A stretch of 64,000 nucleotides of DNA, from NCBI GenBank assembly GCA_019635275.1, contig JAHBZV010000003.1:62001-126000 (forward strand), given 5' to 3'. Shown piece after piece: positions 1-11,562 of the stretch. Made by a program: the position numbers and the translations under genes. The notes under the pieces were generated by a model. The model searched no databases. It was not told the origin of the DNA and saw only the letters and a program-made list of their open reading frames with translations. Source of the DNA: Burkholderiaceae bacterium (GTDB taxonomy: Bacteria; Pseudomonadota; Gammaproteobacteria; Burkholderiales; Burkholderiaceae_E). Positions within the stretch are counted from its first letter, which is position 1. Each line of letters starts with the position of its first letter.

Positions 1-1589
1 ACCTCGATCAGGTTGTGCAACTCGAGCGCCTCGACGCGCGCGGTGTTGAAGACCTGCGACTTGTCCTTCAGGTGCACCGAGTCGACGCGCGAGCCGATCT
101 CGTCGATGCGGCGCACCCCTTCGGCGAGCAGTTCGGCGGTGCGGAACACCCCGCAGTGCGTCTGCATCGAGCGGCGGATGTCGTTGGCCACGTCCTGCGT
201 GTTCTCGCCCGACGTCGATCCGTCCAGGCGCGCGAGCCGCGCGAGTGCCGCGTCGCCGGCGTCGCGCGGCAGCGGCTTGTGGCTGCCGTCGCGCAGCTTC
301 GAGGCGACGATGTGGTTGCCTGCGGCGCGGCCGAAGACAACGAGGTCGAGCAGCGAATTGGTGCCCAGGCGATTCGCGCCATGCACCGACACGCACGCGC
401 ACTCGCCGATCGCGTACAGGCCGCCTACCACCGCGTTCGGGTTGCCGTCCTTCGGAACCACTACCTGGCCGTGGTAGTTGGTCGGGATGCCGCCCATCTG
501 GTAGTGGATGGTCGGCACCACCGGGATCGGGTCGGTGATCGGGTCGACGTTGGCGAACTTGATCGCGATCTCGCGGATCGACGGCAGCCGCTTCATGATC
601 GTCTCGGCGCCCAGGTGGTCGAGCTTGAGCAGCACGTGGTCGCCGTCGGGGCCCGCGCCTCGGCCCTCCTTGATCTCCTGGTCCATCGAGCGCGAAACGA
701 AGTCGCGCGGCGCCAGGTCCTTCAGCGTCGGCGCGTAGCGCTCCATGAAGCGCTCGCCCTGCTTGTTCAGCAGGATGCCACCCTCGCCGCGCACGCCCTC
801 GGTGATCAGCACCCCCGCCCCGGCGACGCCGGTCGGGTGGAATTGCCAGAACTCCATGTCCTCGAGCGGGATGCCGGCGCGCGCCGCCATGCCCAGGCCG
901 TCGCCGGTGTTGATGAACGCGTTGGTCGACGCCGCGAAGATCCGCCCCGCCCCACCGGTCGCGAACACCGTGACCTTCGACTCGAGCACCAGCAACTCGC
1001 CGGTCTCCATCTCGAGCGCGATCACGCCGACGCAGTCACCGTCGGCGTCGCGGATGATGTCGAGCGCCATCCACTCGACGAAGAACTGCGTGCGCGCGCG
1101 CACGTTGCGCTGGTAGAGCGTGTGCAGCAGCGCGTGGCCGGTGCGGTCGGCCGCCGCGCAGGCGCGCTGCACCGGCTTCTCGCCGAAGTTGGCGGTGTGG
1201 CCGCCAAACGGCCGCTGGTAGATCGTGCCGTCGGGGTTGCGGTCGAACGGCATGCCGAAGTGTTCGAGCTCGTAGACGACCTTCGGCGCCTCGCGACACA
1301 TGAACTCGATCGCGTCCTGGTCGCCGAGGTAGTCCGACCCCTTCACGGTGTCGAACATGTGCCAGTACCAGTTGTCCTCGCTCATGTTGCCGAGCGAAGC
1401 GCCGATGCCGCCCTGCGCGGCAACCGTGTGCGACCGGGTGGGGAACACTTTCGAGAGCACTGCCACGTTGTAGCCCGCCTCGGCCAGCTGCAGCGAGCAG
1501 CGCATGCCCGCGCCCCCGGCCCCGACGATCACCGCATCGAACTTGCGCCGCGGCAGGTTGTTCGAGAGGTGGTTCAGCACGTCGGCCAT
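1..1589 (-). CDS. sdhA: Succinate dehydrogenase flavoprotein subunit (partial, C-terminus off window)
   Basis: Catalytic flavoprotein of complex II. It oxidises succinate to fumarate at the cytoplasmic face of the inner membrane and passes electrons to SdhB. From the ATG at 1589 the protein begins MADVLNHLSNNL and has the FAD dinucleotide motif VIVGAGGAGM at about residues 20-29. It continues with SHTVAAQGG, whose His is the covalent FAD attachment site in this family, and later HPTG and HGANRLGTNSLLD. About 529 codons are visible, against roughly 590 in complete homologues, so the last part of the gene and presumably sdhB lie beyond the left edge. One base separates it from the sdhD stop, so it is co-transcribed with sdhC and sdhD. 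Identification is secure. Confidence 0.97.
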   Translation of the reverse strand, partial: MADVLNHLSNNLPRRKFDAVIVGAGGAGMRCSLQLAEAGYNVAVLSKVFPTRSHTVAAQGGIGASLGNMSEDNWYWHMFDTVKGSDYLGDQDAIEFMCREAPKVVYELEHFGMPFDRNPDGTIYQRPFGGHTANFGEKPVQRACAAADRTGHALLHTLYQRNVRARTQFFVEWMALDIIRDADGDCVGVIALEMETGELLVLESKVTVFATGGAGRIFAASTNAFINTGDGLGMAARAGIPLEDMEFWQFHPTGVAGAGVLITEGVRGEGGILLNKQGERFMERYAPTLKDLAPRDFVSRSMDQEIKEGRGAGPDGDHVLLKLDHLGAETIMKRLPSIREIAIKFANVDPITDPIPVVPTIHYQMGGIPTNYHGQVVVPKDGNPNAVVGGLYAIGECACVSVHGANRLGTNSLLDLVVFGRAAGNHIVASKLRDGSHKPLPRDAGDAALARLARLDGSTSGENTQDVANDIRRSMQTHCGVFRTAELLAEGVRRIDEIGSRVDSVHLKDKSQVFNTARVEALELHNLIE

Positions 1590-1590
1590 C

Positions 1591-1941
1591 TCAGACGCTC
1601 CAGAGAATGATGACCGCCCAGCACGCGTAGCCGAGCAGCAGCACGACCGTAATCACCTGCAGCGCCAGGCGCAGGCCGATCGGCTTGATGTAGTCCATGA
1701 AGATGTCTCGCACGCCGACCCACGCATGCCAGGCGAGCGCGATCAGCGCCAGCAGCGTGAGCACCTTCATCCAGCCCGAGGCGAACATGCCGGCCCAGGT
1801 GCCGTAGCTCAGCTCCGGAAGCATCACCAGCCAGCCGAGGAGTACCAGCGTGTAGACGGCCATCGTGACCGCGGTGAAGCGCTGCGCGAGCCAGTCGCGC
1901 ATGCCGTAGTGCGCGCCGACGACGATTCGTTTGGTAGTCAT
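1591..1941 (-). CDS. sdhD: Succinate dehydrogenase hydrophobic membrane anchor subunit
   Basis: A 116-residue inner-membrane protein that, with SdhC, anchors complex II and forms the quinone site. Three hydrophobic helices are visible, at about residues 24-42, 55-75 and 87-113 from the ATG. The polar stretch WHAWVGVRDIFMDY between the second and third is typical of SdhD. I chose the ATG at 1941, giving MTTKRIVVG. An in-frame TTG lies three codons upstream but has no better ribosome-binding site. It sits between sdhC (15 bases upstream) and sdhA (one base downstream), which fits the order sdhCDAB. The family is poorly conserved in sequence, so the call rests on size, topology and position. Confidence 0.92.
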   Translation of the reverse strand: MTTKRIVVGAHYGMRDWLAQRFTAVTMAVYTLVLLGWLVMLPELSYGTWAGMFASGWMKVLTLLALIALAWHAWVGVRDIFMDYIKPIGLRLALQVITVVLLLGYACWAVIILWSV

Positions 1942-1956
1942 GGTGGGCAACCGTGG

Positions 1957-2394
1957 TCAGAACAGTCCGAACAGCTTCAGCGCGAGGATCAGCGTGAGCG
2001 TGAGGCTCACCGCCAGCACGATCGCCGCCGACGTACGCCCGGCCTCCTTGTTCACGCCGATGTCCATGTCCATCAGCAGGTGACGCAGCCCGGCGCAGAA
2101 GTGGTGCAGATAGGCCCAGATCAGGCCGAGCAATACCAGCTTCGCGAACCAGTGCGAGACGATCGCGCGGTAGGCGTCGAAGCTGAGCTCGGAGGTCAGG
2201 CTCTGCTGGAACAGGTAGAGAACGAACGGCAGGCCGACGAGGAACATCAGCGCCCCGCTGATGCGGTGCAGGATCGAGACGAGCCCGGCGAGCGGAAGCC
2301 GGTAGCGGGCGATCTGGGTGACGTGGATGTTGCGGAACTCGGGCCGCGCTCTGCGCTGCGTATTGCCCAGTGACTTGTCCACCGCGTCGGCCAT
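1957..2394 (-). CDS. sdhC: Succinate dehydrogenase cytochrome b556 subunit
   Basis: The heme-b-carrying membrane subunit of complex II, 145 residues from the ATG at 2394 (MADAVDKSLGN). The family signature RPEFRNIH is followed by SILHRISGALMF in the first membrane helix. HFCAGLRHLLMD lies in the second helix and carries the expected heme-ligand His. Three hydrophobic helices are visible. The frame stays open 23 codons upstream, but the ATG is preceded by a purine-rich GGGGGCG and matches the usual N-terminus. It is the first gene of the sdh operon. The 88 bases back to the end of the GntR gene probably hold the sdh promoter, though I could not assign convincing -35 and -10 boxes there. Confidence 0.95.
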   Translation of the reverse strand: MADAVDKSLGNTQRRARPEFRNIHVTQIARYRLPLAGLVSILHRISGALMFLVGLPFVLYLFQQSLTSELSFDAYRAIVSHWFAKLVLLGLIWAYLHHFCAGLRHLLMDMDIGVNKEAGRTSAAIVLAVSLTLTLILALKLFGLF

Positions 2395-2482
2395 ATCGCC
2401 CCCGTTGATCGCAAAACCTTCGTATTCTGAACCAATTTGGCGCAATGCACCAATTGCCCGCACCGGCGCCGGTCCGATTTCC

Positions 2483-3310
2483 TCAGCTCAGTTCGTTGTA
2501 GTAGTGATGCCGGTCGGTGACGCAATAGCCGCGTCGCAACTCGACCGGCTGGTCGCCGTAGGTGTGCGACACGCGCTCGACCAGCAGCAGCGGCGCGCCC
2601 TCGCCCACCTGCAGCGTCCGCGCGTGAGCCCGGTCGGCCGCGACGGCCTTCAGGCGCTCGACGGCGCGGATCATGCGCACGCCGAACTCGGTCTCGAACA
2701 TCAGGTACAGCGGGCCGTGCCAGGCATCGAGCCGCTCGGCAGACAGCCCGCGAAAGCGCGAGCCGGGCAGCCAGATCTCGTCGAGCACGGTGGGATTGCC
2801 GTCGGCCTCGAGCAGGCGCCGGATCAGCACCACTGCTTCGCCGGCGCGCAGCGACAACGCGCGCGCCACCTCGCTCGGCGCACGCAGGCGGCGACACTCG
2901 AGCACGCGGCTCGTCATCACCATTCCGGGGCCCGATTCGCCGGGCGCGCCGCCCGCGCCCTGGGCGGCCGCGCCCGCTTCGATCTCGTCGGGACGCAGTC
3001 GCAGGAAGCGGAACTGCGTGCGCACCTCGCGGTGCGAGGCGACGAAAGTGCCCCGGCCCTGGCGGCGAACCACGAGGTTCGCGGCGGCCAGCTCGTCGAT
3101 CGCCTTGCGCACGGTGCCCTGGCTGACGCGGTAGCGCGCGGCCAGCTCGGTCTCGCTCGGGATCGGCTCGCCGGGCTTCCACTCGCCCGACTGCAACCCG
3201 CGCAGCAGCAGCTCGCGGATCTGCCGGTACAGCGGGGCGAACGTCGGCCCGGGCTCGGCAGGCCGGGCCGTGTCGCCGTCTCGCCGCGCTGTCCGGGACG
3301 CCTCGTTCAT
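2483..3310 (-). CDS. GntR-family (HutC/UTRA type) transcriptional regulator
   Basis: A 275-residue DNA-binding regulator. Residues about 27-92 form the winged-helix domain, with LYRQIRELLLRG, PSETELAARYRVSQGTVRKA and the wing RRQGRGTFV. Residues about 110-270 form a UTRA effector domain, ending in the typical YGDQPVELRRGYCVTDRHHYY. That domain usually binds a small metabolite. The gene lies between sdhCDA and the divergent mdh-prp block, so it plausibly controls TCA-cycle or propionate genes. A near-perfect 18-bp palindrome in the shared upstream region is a candidate operator for it. Its position suggests it can also be co-transcribed with sdhCDA. The effector is unknown. I did not name it PrpQ because that regulator, as I recall, belongs to a different GntR subfamily. 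Confidence 0.9.
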   Translation of the reverse strand: MNEASRTARRDGDTARPAEPGPTFAPLYRQIRELLLRGLQSGEWKPGEPIPSETELAARYRVSQGTVRKAIDELAAANLVVRRQGRGTFVASHREVRTQFRFLRLRPDEIEAGAAAQGAGGAPGESGPGMVMTSRVLECRRLRAPSEVARALSLRAGEAVVLIRRLLEADGNPTVLDEIWLPGSRFRGLSAERLDAWHGPLYLMFETEFGVRMIRAVERLKAVAADRAHARTLQVGEGAPLLLVERVSHTYGDQPVELRRGYCVTDRHHYYNELS

Positions 3311-3353
3311 GACCTGGATTCAACCACTGCGAGCCCGAAAAGTCCAGTTTCTT

Positions 3354-3371
3354 ATGTCTTATATAAGATAT
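3354..3371. promoter_or_regulatory. Candidate operator, 18-bp near-palindrome
   Basis: ATGTCTTATATAAGATAT is an inverted repeat with a perfect 12-bp core (TCTTATATAAGA, 3357-3368) and one mismatched pair in the flanks. It lies in the 144-base divergent region between the GntR gene and mdh, 9 bases upstream of the mdh -35 box. Its AT-rich core stands out against the GC-rich background. A dimeric GntR regulator binding here could control both directions. The assignment to the adjacent regulator is inference from position and symmetry. Confidence 0.6.
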
Positions 3372-3380
3372 CTATCACGC

Positions 3381-3409
3381 TTGACACCGCAGCACCCGCC
3401 TCCTAGACT
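3381..3409 (+). promoter_or_regulatory. Sigma70-type promoter of mdh
   Basis: A perfect -35 box TTGACA (3381-3386) is followed after 17 bases by TAGACT (3404-3409), a good -10 box. The predicted transcript starts near 3416, leaving a leader of about 40 bases before the mdh ATG. This is one of the two clearest promoters in the window. Confidence 0.7.
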
Positions 3410-3454
3410 AACGGCCGTCTCCGGTTCCACCCTCCCCACGAAAGGTCACCCCCC

Positions 3455-4438
3455 ATGTCCAAGCCCGCCAAGCGCGTCGCCGTCACCGGCGCTGCCGGCC
3501 AGATCGGCTACAGCCTGCTTTTCCGGATCGCCAACGGCGACATGCTCGGAAAGGACCAGCCCGTGATCCTGCAGCTGCTCGACATCACGCCGGCGCTGCC
3601 CGCGGTCAAGGGCGTCGTGATGGAGCTCGAAGACTGCGCGTTCCCGCTGCTGGCCGGCGTCGTCGTCACCGACGACCCCAAGGTCGCGTTCAAGGACGCC
3701 GACTACGCGATGCTGGTGGGCGCGCGCCCGCGCACCAAGGGCATGGAGCGCAAGGACCTTCTCGAGGCCAACGGCGCGATCTTCACCGTGCAGGGCCGCG
3801 CGCTCGACGAGGCCGCGAGCCGCGAGTGCCGCATCCTGGTGGTCGGCAACCCCGCCAACACCAACGCGTTCATCGCGATGCGCTCGGCCCCGGGGCTGCC
3901 CAAGAAGAACTTCACCGCGATGCTGCGGCTCGACCACAACCGCGCACTGTCGCAGGTGGCCGCGCGCATCGGCAAGCCGGTGGATGCGGTCGAGAAGATG
4001 ATCGTCTGGGGCAACCACAGCCCGACGATGTACCCCGACTACCGCTTCGCGACCGTCGGCGGGCAGTCGGTCAAGGCGATGATCGCCGACGAGGCGTGGA
4101 ACCGCGACACGTTCATCCCCACGGTCGGCAAGCGTGGCGCCGCGATCATCGAGGCGCGCGGCCTGTCGTCGGCGGCCTCGGCCGCCAACGCCGCGATCGA
4201 CCACATGCGCGACTGGGCGCTCGGCACGAACGGCAAGTGGGTCACGATGGGCATCCCGTCGGACGGCTCGTACGGCATCCCCGAGGACGTGATCTACGGG
4301 GTGCCGGTCACCTGCGCCAACGGCGAGTACACCCGCGTGACGGGCCTCGAGATCGACGAATTCAGCCGCGCACGCATGGACCTGACGCTCAAGGAGCTGT
4401 TCGAGGAGCGCGAAGGCGTCAAGCACCTGCTGGGCTGA
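3455..4438 (+). CDS. mdh: Malate dehydrogenase
   Basis: Cytoplasmic NAD-dependent malate dehydrogenase, 327 residues, interconverting malate and oxaloacetate in the TCA cycle. The N-terminal Rossmann motif is [16 protein letters not shown]. The substrate-binding arginine loop appears as [15 protein letters not shown], and the catalytic His is in [12 protein letters not shown]. Length and motifs fit the proteobacterial type that resembles eukaryotic cytosolic enzymes. The ATG at 3455 has GAAAGG about ten bases upstream. It is the first gene after the divergent promoter region and is followed, 95 bases later, by prpB in the same direction. Confidence 0.97.
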   Translation: MSKPAKRVAVTGAAGQIGYSLLFRIANGDMLGKDQPVILQLLDITPALPAVKGVVMELEDCAFPLLAGVVVTDDPKVAFKDADYAMLVGARPRTKGMERKDLLEANGAIFTVQGRALDEAASRECRILVVGNPANTNAFIAMRSAPGLPKKNFTAMLRLDHNRALSQVAARIGKPVDAVEKMIVWGNHSPTMYPDYRFATVGGQSVKAMIADEAWNRDTFIPTVGKRGAAIIEARGLSSAASAANAAIDHMRDWALGTNGKWVTMGIPSDGSYGIPEDVIYGVPVTCANGEYTRVTGLEIDEFSRARMDLTLKELFEEREGVKHLLG

Positions 4439-4486
4439 GGCAGCGCCGCGGCGCGGGCGACGGCCGCGCCACGCGCCTGCCCGGGG

Positions 4487-4506
4487 CCGGCCGCACGCGC
4501 GGCCGG
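4487..4506. other. GC hairpin in the mdh-prpB gap
   Basis: CCGGCCGC and GCGGCCGG form an 8-bp perfect stem around a four-base loop, 28 bases before the prpB ATG. There is no T-run, so it is not a standard intrinsic terminator. It may stabilise the upstream mRNA end or be incidental in such GC-rich DNA. Confidence 0.3.
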
Positions 4507-4533
4507 ACATCGACTCCCACCCGTGAGCCCACC

Positions 4534-5412
4534 ATGAGCACCCCTGGAAGCAAGTTTCGCGATGCGCTGGCCGCCGAGCGGCCGCTGCAGATCCCCGGCG
4601 CGATCAACGCCAACCATGCGCTGCTGGCCCGGCACGCGGGCTTCCGCGCGGTCTACCTGTCGGGCGGCGGCGTCGCCGCCGGCTCGTTGGGCCTTCCCGA
4701 CCTTGGCATCACCGGACTGGAAGACGTCCTGGTCGACGTCCGGCGCATCACCGACGTCTGCGACCTGCCGCTGCTGGTCGACGTCGACACCGGCTTCGGC
4801 GCGTCGGCGTTCAACGTCGCGCGAACCACGAAGTCGCTGATCAAGGCGGGCGCCGCCGCGATGCACATCGAGGACCAGGTCGGCGCCAAGCGCTGCGGCC
4901 ACCGGCCCGGCAAGGAGATCGTCGGCCAGGACGAGATGGTCGACCGCATCAAGGCGGCGGCCGACGCGCGAACCGACCCCGACTTCTTCATCATGGCGCG
5001 CACCGACGCGCTGGCGGTCGAAGGGCTCGATCGCGCGATCGAGCGCGCGGTGGCCTGCGCCGAGGCTGGCGCCGACGGCATCTTCCCCGAGGCGATGACC
5101 GAATTGTCGATGTACCGGCGCTTCGCCGAGGCGGTGAAGGTGCCGGTTCTGGCCAACCTGACCGAGTTCGGGCAGACGCCGCTGTTCACCGTGGACGAAC
5201 TGCGCGAGGTCGGCGTCGCGATGGCGCTGTACCCGTTGTCGGCGTTCCGCGCGATGAACAAGGCCGCCGACAACGTCTATCGCACGCTGCGCCGCGACGG
5301 CACCCAGCAGGCGGTCGTGGCGACGATGCAGACGCGCCAGGAACTGTACGACTCGATCGGGTACTGGGACTACGAGCGCAAGCTCGACGAACTGTTCGCG
5401 CGCTCGAAGTGA
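4534..5412 (+). CDS. prpB: Methylisocitrate lyase
   Basis: Cleaves 2-methylisocitrate to pyruvate and succinate, the last step of the 2-methylcitrate cycle for propionyl-CoA. The protein is 292 residues, the normal PrpB size and much shorter than isocitrate lyase. The active-site KRCGH loop is at residues 119-123. IPGAINAN near the N-terminus, the LVDVDTGFG metal-binding stretch at about 81-88 and the IEDQ motif just before KRCGH are all present. The open frame runs far upstream inside mdh, but the ATG at 4534 gives the usual MS-start and family length. prpC follows after 22 bases. The product succinate feeds the SdhCDA enzyme encoded nearby. Confidence 0.93.
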   Translation: MSTPGSKFRDALAAERPLQIPGAINANHALLARHAGFRAVYLSGGGVAAGSLGLPDLGITGLEDVLVDVRRITDVCDLPLLVDVDTGFGASAFNVARTTKSLIKAGAAAMHIEDQVGAKRCGHRPGKEIVGQDEMVDRIKAAADARTDPDFFIMARTDALAVEGLDRAIERAVACAEAGADGIFPEAMTELSMYRRFAEAVKVPVLANLTEFGQTPLFTVDELREVGVAMALYPLSAFRAMNKAADNVYRTLRRDGTQQAVVATMQTRQELYDSIGYWDYERKLDELFARSK

Positions 5413-5434
5413 GCCCGCTCCACACGGAAGAGCC

Positions 5435-6592
5435 ATGAGCAACGAGACGCAGAATCCCGGCTTCAAGCCGAAGAAATCGGTCGCGCTGTCGGGCGTCACC
5501 GCCGGCAACACCGCGCTGTGCACCGTCGGCCGCACCGGCAACGACCTGCACTACCGCGGCTACGACATCCTCGACATCGCCGACGCGGCCGAGTTCGAGG
5601 AGATCGCGCACCTGCTGGTGCACGGCAAGCTGCCCAATCGCGCCGAGCTGGCCAGCTACAAGACGAAGTTGCGCGCGCTGCGCGGCCTGCCGGCCAACGT
5701 CAAGGCGGCGCTCGAGTGGCTGCCGGCCTCGGCCAACGCGATGGACGTGATGCGAACCGGCGTCTCGGCGCTGGGGTGCAACCTGCCAGAGAAGGACGAC
5801 CACAACGTCGCCGGCGCCCGCGACATCGCCGACCGGCTGATGGCCTCGCTGGGCCCGATGCTGCTCTACTGGTATCACTACAGCACCAATGGCAGGCGCA
5901 TCGAGGTCGAGACCGACGACGACTCGATCGGCGGCCACTTCCTGCACCTGCTGCACGGCCGCGAGCCGTCGGCGCTGTGGGTGCGGGCAATGCACACCTC
6001 GCTGATCCTCTACGCCGAACACGAGTTCAACGCGTCGACCTTCACCGCGCGCGTGATCGCCGGCACCGGCTCCGACATGTACTCCTCGATCGCCGGCGCA
6101 ATCGGCGCGCTGCGCGGCCCGAAGCACGGCGGCGCCAACGAGGTCGCCTTCGAGATCCAGAAGCGCTACGAGACCCCCGACGAAGCCGAAGCCGACATCC
6201 GCCGCCGCGTCGGGAACAAGGAGGTCGTCATCGGCTTCGGCCACCCGGTGTACACGGTCTCCGACCCGCGCAACAAGGTGATCAAGGAAGTCGCGCGCAA
6301 GCTCTCGAAGGACGCCGGCAACACGAAGATGTTCGACATCGCCGACCGGCTCGAGAAGGTGATGTGGGACGCCAAGAAGATGTTCCCGAACCTCGACTGG
6401 TTCAGCGCGGTCAGCTACCACATGATGGGCGTACCCACCGCGATGTTCACGCCACTGTTCGTGATTGCGCGCACCTCCGGGTGGGCCGCGCACGTGATCG
6501 AGCAGCGCATCGACAACAAGATCATCCGCCCGAGCGCGAACTACGTCGGGCCCGAGAACCTGAAGTTCGTGCCGCTGGACAAGCGCAAGTAA
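5435..6592 (+). CDS. prpC: 2-methylcitrate synthase
   Basis: Condenses propionyl-CoA with oxaloacetate to 2-methylcitrate. The protein is 385 residues, the length of PrpC and shorter than the hexameric GltA citrate synthase. It begins with the PrpC-like [20 protein letters not shown] and YRGYDI. Active-site regions include [28 protein letters not shown] and [14 protein letters not shown]. These are typical of the synthase fold, with its catalytic His and Asp residues. It sits between prpB and prpD at short spacing, which supports the 2-methylcitrate rather than the citrate function. Some activity with acetyl-CoA is common in the family. Confidence 0.93.
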   Translation: MSNETQNPGFKPKKSVALSGVTAGNTALCTVGRTGNDLHYRGYDILDIADAAEFEEIAHLLVHGKLPNRAELASYKTKLRALRGLPANVKAALEWLPASANAMDVMRTGVSALGCNLPEKDDHNVAGARDIADRLMASLGPMLLYWYHYSTNGRRIEVETDDDSIGGHFLHLLHGREPSALWVRAMHTSLILYAEHEFNASTFTARVIAGTGSDMYSSIAGAIGALRGPKHGGANEVAFEIQKRYETPDEAEADIRRRVGNKEVVIGFGHPVYTVSDPRNKVIKEVARKLSKDAGNTKMFDIADRLEKVMWDAKKMFPNLDWFSAVSYHMMGVPTAMFTPLFVIARTSGWAAHVIEQRIDNKIIRPSANYVGPENLKFVPLDKRK

Positions 6593-6631
6593 CGACTCCC
6601 CGTATCCCCTACCCCGACGGACACACGCAAC

Positions 6632-8083
6632 ATGGGCGCCCACATCCCGACGAGCCGGCCGAAGCCGGACAAGGTCCTGGTCGACATCGTCGACTACACG
6701 CTGAAGTACAAGGTGCGCAGCAAGGAGGCGATCGAGACCGCGCGCGCCTGCCTGATCGACACGCTGGGCTGCGGCCTCGAGGCACTCTCCTACCCGGCCT
6801 GCACCAAGCTGCTCGGCCCGGTGGTGCCCGGCACGGTCGTCCCCCACGGCGCGAAGGTGCCCGGCACGCAATTCCAGCTCGACCCGGTGCAGGCCGCGTT
6901 CAACATCGGCGCGATGATCCGCTGGCTCGACTTCAACGACACCTGGCTCGCCGCCGAGTGGGGGCATCCGTCGGACAACCTCGGCGGCATCCTCGCCACC
7001 GCCGACTGGTTGAGCCGCACCGCGATCGCGCAGGGCAAGGCGCCGCTCACGATGCGCCAGGTGCTCGAGGCGATGGTCAAGGCGCACGAGATCCAGGGCG
7101 TCATCGCGCTGGAGAACTCGTTCAACCGCGTCGGCCTCGACCACGTCGTGCTGGTCAAGGTGGCCTCGACGGCGGTCTGCGGGATGCTGATGGGCCTGAC
7201 CCGCGACGAACTGATCAACGCGGTGTCGCTCGCCTGGGTCGACGGCCAGTCGCTGCGCACCTACCGGCACGCGCCGAACACCGGCAGCCGCAAGAGCTGG
7301 GCCGCGGGCGACGCGACCAGTCGCGCGGTGCGCCTGGCGCTGGTCGCGCGCACCGGCGAGATGGGTTATCCGTCGGTGCTCACCGCGAAGACCTGGGGCT
7401 TCTACGACGTGCTGTTCAAGGGCAAGGAGTTCACGTTCCAGCGCCCGTACGGCAGCTACGTGATGGAGAACGTGCTGTTCAAGATCTCGTTCCCGGCGGA
7501 GTTCCACGCGCAGACCGCGGCGGAGTGCGCGATGACGCTGCACGGCGAACTGAAGAAGGCGGGTCGCTCGGTCGAGGACATCCGGAAGATCACGATCCGC
7601 ACCCATGAATCGGCGATCCGCATCATCGACAAGAAGGGCCCGCTGGACAACCCAGCCGACCGCGACCACTGCATCCAGTACATGGTCGCCGTGCCGCTCA
7701 TCTTCGGCCGGCTCACCGCCGAGGACTACGAGGACAAGGTCGCTGCCGACCCGCGCATCGACGCGCTGCGCGACAAGATGGTCTGCGTCGAGGACAAGCA
7801 GTTCAGCAAGGACTACCTCGACCCGGACAAGCGCTCGATCGCCAACGGCATCACGATCGAGTTCTCCGACGGCAAGAAACTGAAGGAAGTGGTCGTCGAG
7901 TACCCGATCGGCCACCGCCGCCGCCGCAAGGAAGGCATCCCGGTGCTGGTCGAGAAGTTCCGCACCAACCTGGCGCGCCGTTTCCCGGCGAAGCAGCAGC
8001 AGCGCATCCTGGACGTTTCGCTCGACCAGAAGGCGCTCGAGGCGATGCCGGTCAACGAGTACGTCGACCTGTACGTCATCTGA
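6632..8083 (+). CDS. prpD: 2-methylcitrate dehydratase (MmgE/PrpD family)
   Basis: Dehydrates 2-methylcitrate to cis-2-methylaconitate in propionate degradation. The protein is 483 residues, the full family length. Recognisable stretches are [16 protein letters not shown] near the N-terminus, [22 protein letters not shown], where the family has its conserved DFND-type segment, and [12 protein letters not shown] and [18 protein letters not shown] further on. It lies 39 bases after prpC. No prpF or acnD gene is visible, so the operon appears to use the iron-sulfur-free PrpD route. AcnA, encoded downstream, would be the natural hydratase to form 2-methylisocitrate. Confidence 0.94.
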   Translation: MGAHIPTSRPKPDKVLVDIVDYTLKYKVRSKEAIETARACLIDTLGCGLEALSYPACTKLLGPVVPGTVVPHGAKVPGTQFQLDPVQAAFNIGAMIRWLDFNDTWLAAEWGHPSDNLGGILATADWLSRTAIAQGKAPLTMRQVLEAMVKAHEIQGVIALENSFNRVGLDHVVLVKVASTAVCGMLMGLTRDELINAVSLAWVDGQSLRTYRHAPNTGSRKSWAAGDATSRAVRLALVARTGEMGYPSVLTAKTWGFYDVLFKGKEFTFQRPYGSYVMENVLFKISFPAEFHAQTAAECAMTLHGELKKAGRSVEDIRKITIRTHESAIRIIDKKGPLDNPADRDHCIQYMVAVPLIFGRLTAEDYEDKVAADPRIDALRDKMVCVEDKQFSKDYLDPDKRSIANGITIEFSDGKKLKEVVVEYPIGHRRRRKEGIPVLVEKFRTNLARRFPAKQQQRILDVSLDQKALEAMPVNEYVDLYVI

Positions 8084-8096
8084 GCCTGCGGCCTCG

Positions 8097-8678
8097 ATGC
8101 CCCGACCGACTGCGCGCGCGCTGACGATGGCCTGCCTGTGCGCGTCCGTCGGCTGCGGCGCGCTGCCCACGCGGGCGAGCGCCCAGGAAGACTTTCCGAA
8201 GCGCCGCGCCGGCCTGTGGGAGACGCGCTCGGTCGGTGCGCAAGCCTCCGGCCTGCCGCCCACGCGCACCTGCGTCGGCGAGAACACCGACTCGGCGCAG
8301 AATCACCTCGACCGGTCGGTGGGCACGCGCGGCTCGTGCACGCTGGGCGCGTTCCGACGCGCCGGCAAGGCCTGGATGGCCGAATCGACCTGCCGCGAGG
8401 GCCGCACCGTCGTCACGAGCCGCTCGATCGCGACCGGCGACTTCGAGGCGAGCTACCGGATCGACACCCTCGTGAGCTACGACCCGCCGCTGGGCGGCGT
8501 CAGGCGCGAGGACAAGGACGCCCTCGAGGCGACCTGGCTGGGACCCTGCGCGCCCGGGCAGCAGCCCGGTGACATGGTGGTGCCCGGAATGGGCACGCTG
8601 AACATGCTCGACGGCGGCTTCCGCGCGGAGCCGCCGGCCCGTGGACGCGCCGCCGAGCGGCCGCGCAGCAACCGATGA
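8097..8678 (+). CDS. DUF3617 family exported protein
   Basis: A 193-residue protein of unknown function. A short hydrophobic N-terminal segment (ALTMACLCASVGCGALPTRASA, residues about 8-29) looks like a signal peptide with an AxA cleavage site, so a periplasmic location is likely. The body shows the DUF3617 pattern: GLWETR near the start, paired cysteines, WMAESTC, SRSIATGDFEASYRID and a late WLGPCAPGQQPGDM. The ATG at 8097 begins 13 bases after the prpD stop. It is therefore probably transcribed with prpD, although nothing links it to propionate metabolism. The last 25 residues are Arg/Pro-rich and low in complexity. Confidence 0.8.
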   Translation: MPRPTARALTMACLCASVGCGALPTRASAQEDFPKRRAGLWETRSVGAQASGLPPTRTCVGENTDSAQNHLDRSVGTRGSCTLGAFRRAGKAWMAESTCREGRTVVTSRSIATGDFEASYRIDTLVSYDPPLGGVRREDKDALEATWLGPCAPGQQPGDMVVPGMGTLNMLDGGFRAEPPARGRAAERPRSNR

Positions 8679-8700
8679 GCCCGCGCCCCGACCTTTCCAC

Positions 8701-8720
8701 GCGCCGGCCCGCGCCGGCGC
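8701..8720. other. GC hairpin between the DUF3617 gene and acnA
   Basis: GCGCCGGC and GCCGGCGC form an 8-bp perfect stem with loop CCGC, 22 bases after the DUF3617 stop. No T-run follows. It could act as a 3'-end stabiliser for the prp transcript. The acnA promoter should lie in the remaining 50 bases, but I see no convincing boxes. Confidence 0.3.
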
Positions 8721-8771
8721 CTGCCCTCGATCACTGAGCCCGTACAACGTTCGTTTCCCGAGAGGTCAAAC

Positions 8772-11471
<2,700 letters not shown>

Positions 11472-11481
11472 CCGGACGGCG

Positions 11482-11512
11482 CGGGCGGACCGGCCATCGG
11501 CCGATCCGCCCG
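11482..11512 (+). terminator. Candidate terminator hairpin after acnA
   Basis: CGGGCGGACCGGCC and GGCCGATCCGCCCG form a 14-position stem with one mismatch around ATC. It starts 11 bases after the acnA stop. There is no T-run, so release may need Rho, or the stem may only protect the mRNA 3' end. Confidence 0.45.
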
Positions 11513-11562
11513 ACGGAAGGCGGAGTCGTTTACACTCCCGCACGAAGGGAACCGCCGAACCC

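Noticed and set aside
15-1610. 531-codon plus-strand open frame opposite sdhA
   Set aside because: It is Arg/Ala/Val/His-rich with no domain, and it mirrors a clear sdhA on the minus strand. Long empty antisense frames are expected in such GC-rich DNA.
2483-3310. Naming the GntR regulator PrpQ
   Set aside because: As I recall, PrpQ belongs to the FadR-like branch, whereas this protein has a UTRA domain. Gene order alone is not enough.
4534-5412. Isocitrate lyase instead of methylisocitrate lyase
   Set aside because: The protein has 292 residues with KRCGH and neighbours prpC and prpD. Isocitrate lyases are over 420 residues with a KKCGH loop.
5186-8287. 1033-codon minus-strand frame opposite prpB, prpC and prpD
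   Set aside because: Low-complexity composition with no recognisable motif, and it spans three well-supported genes.
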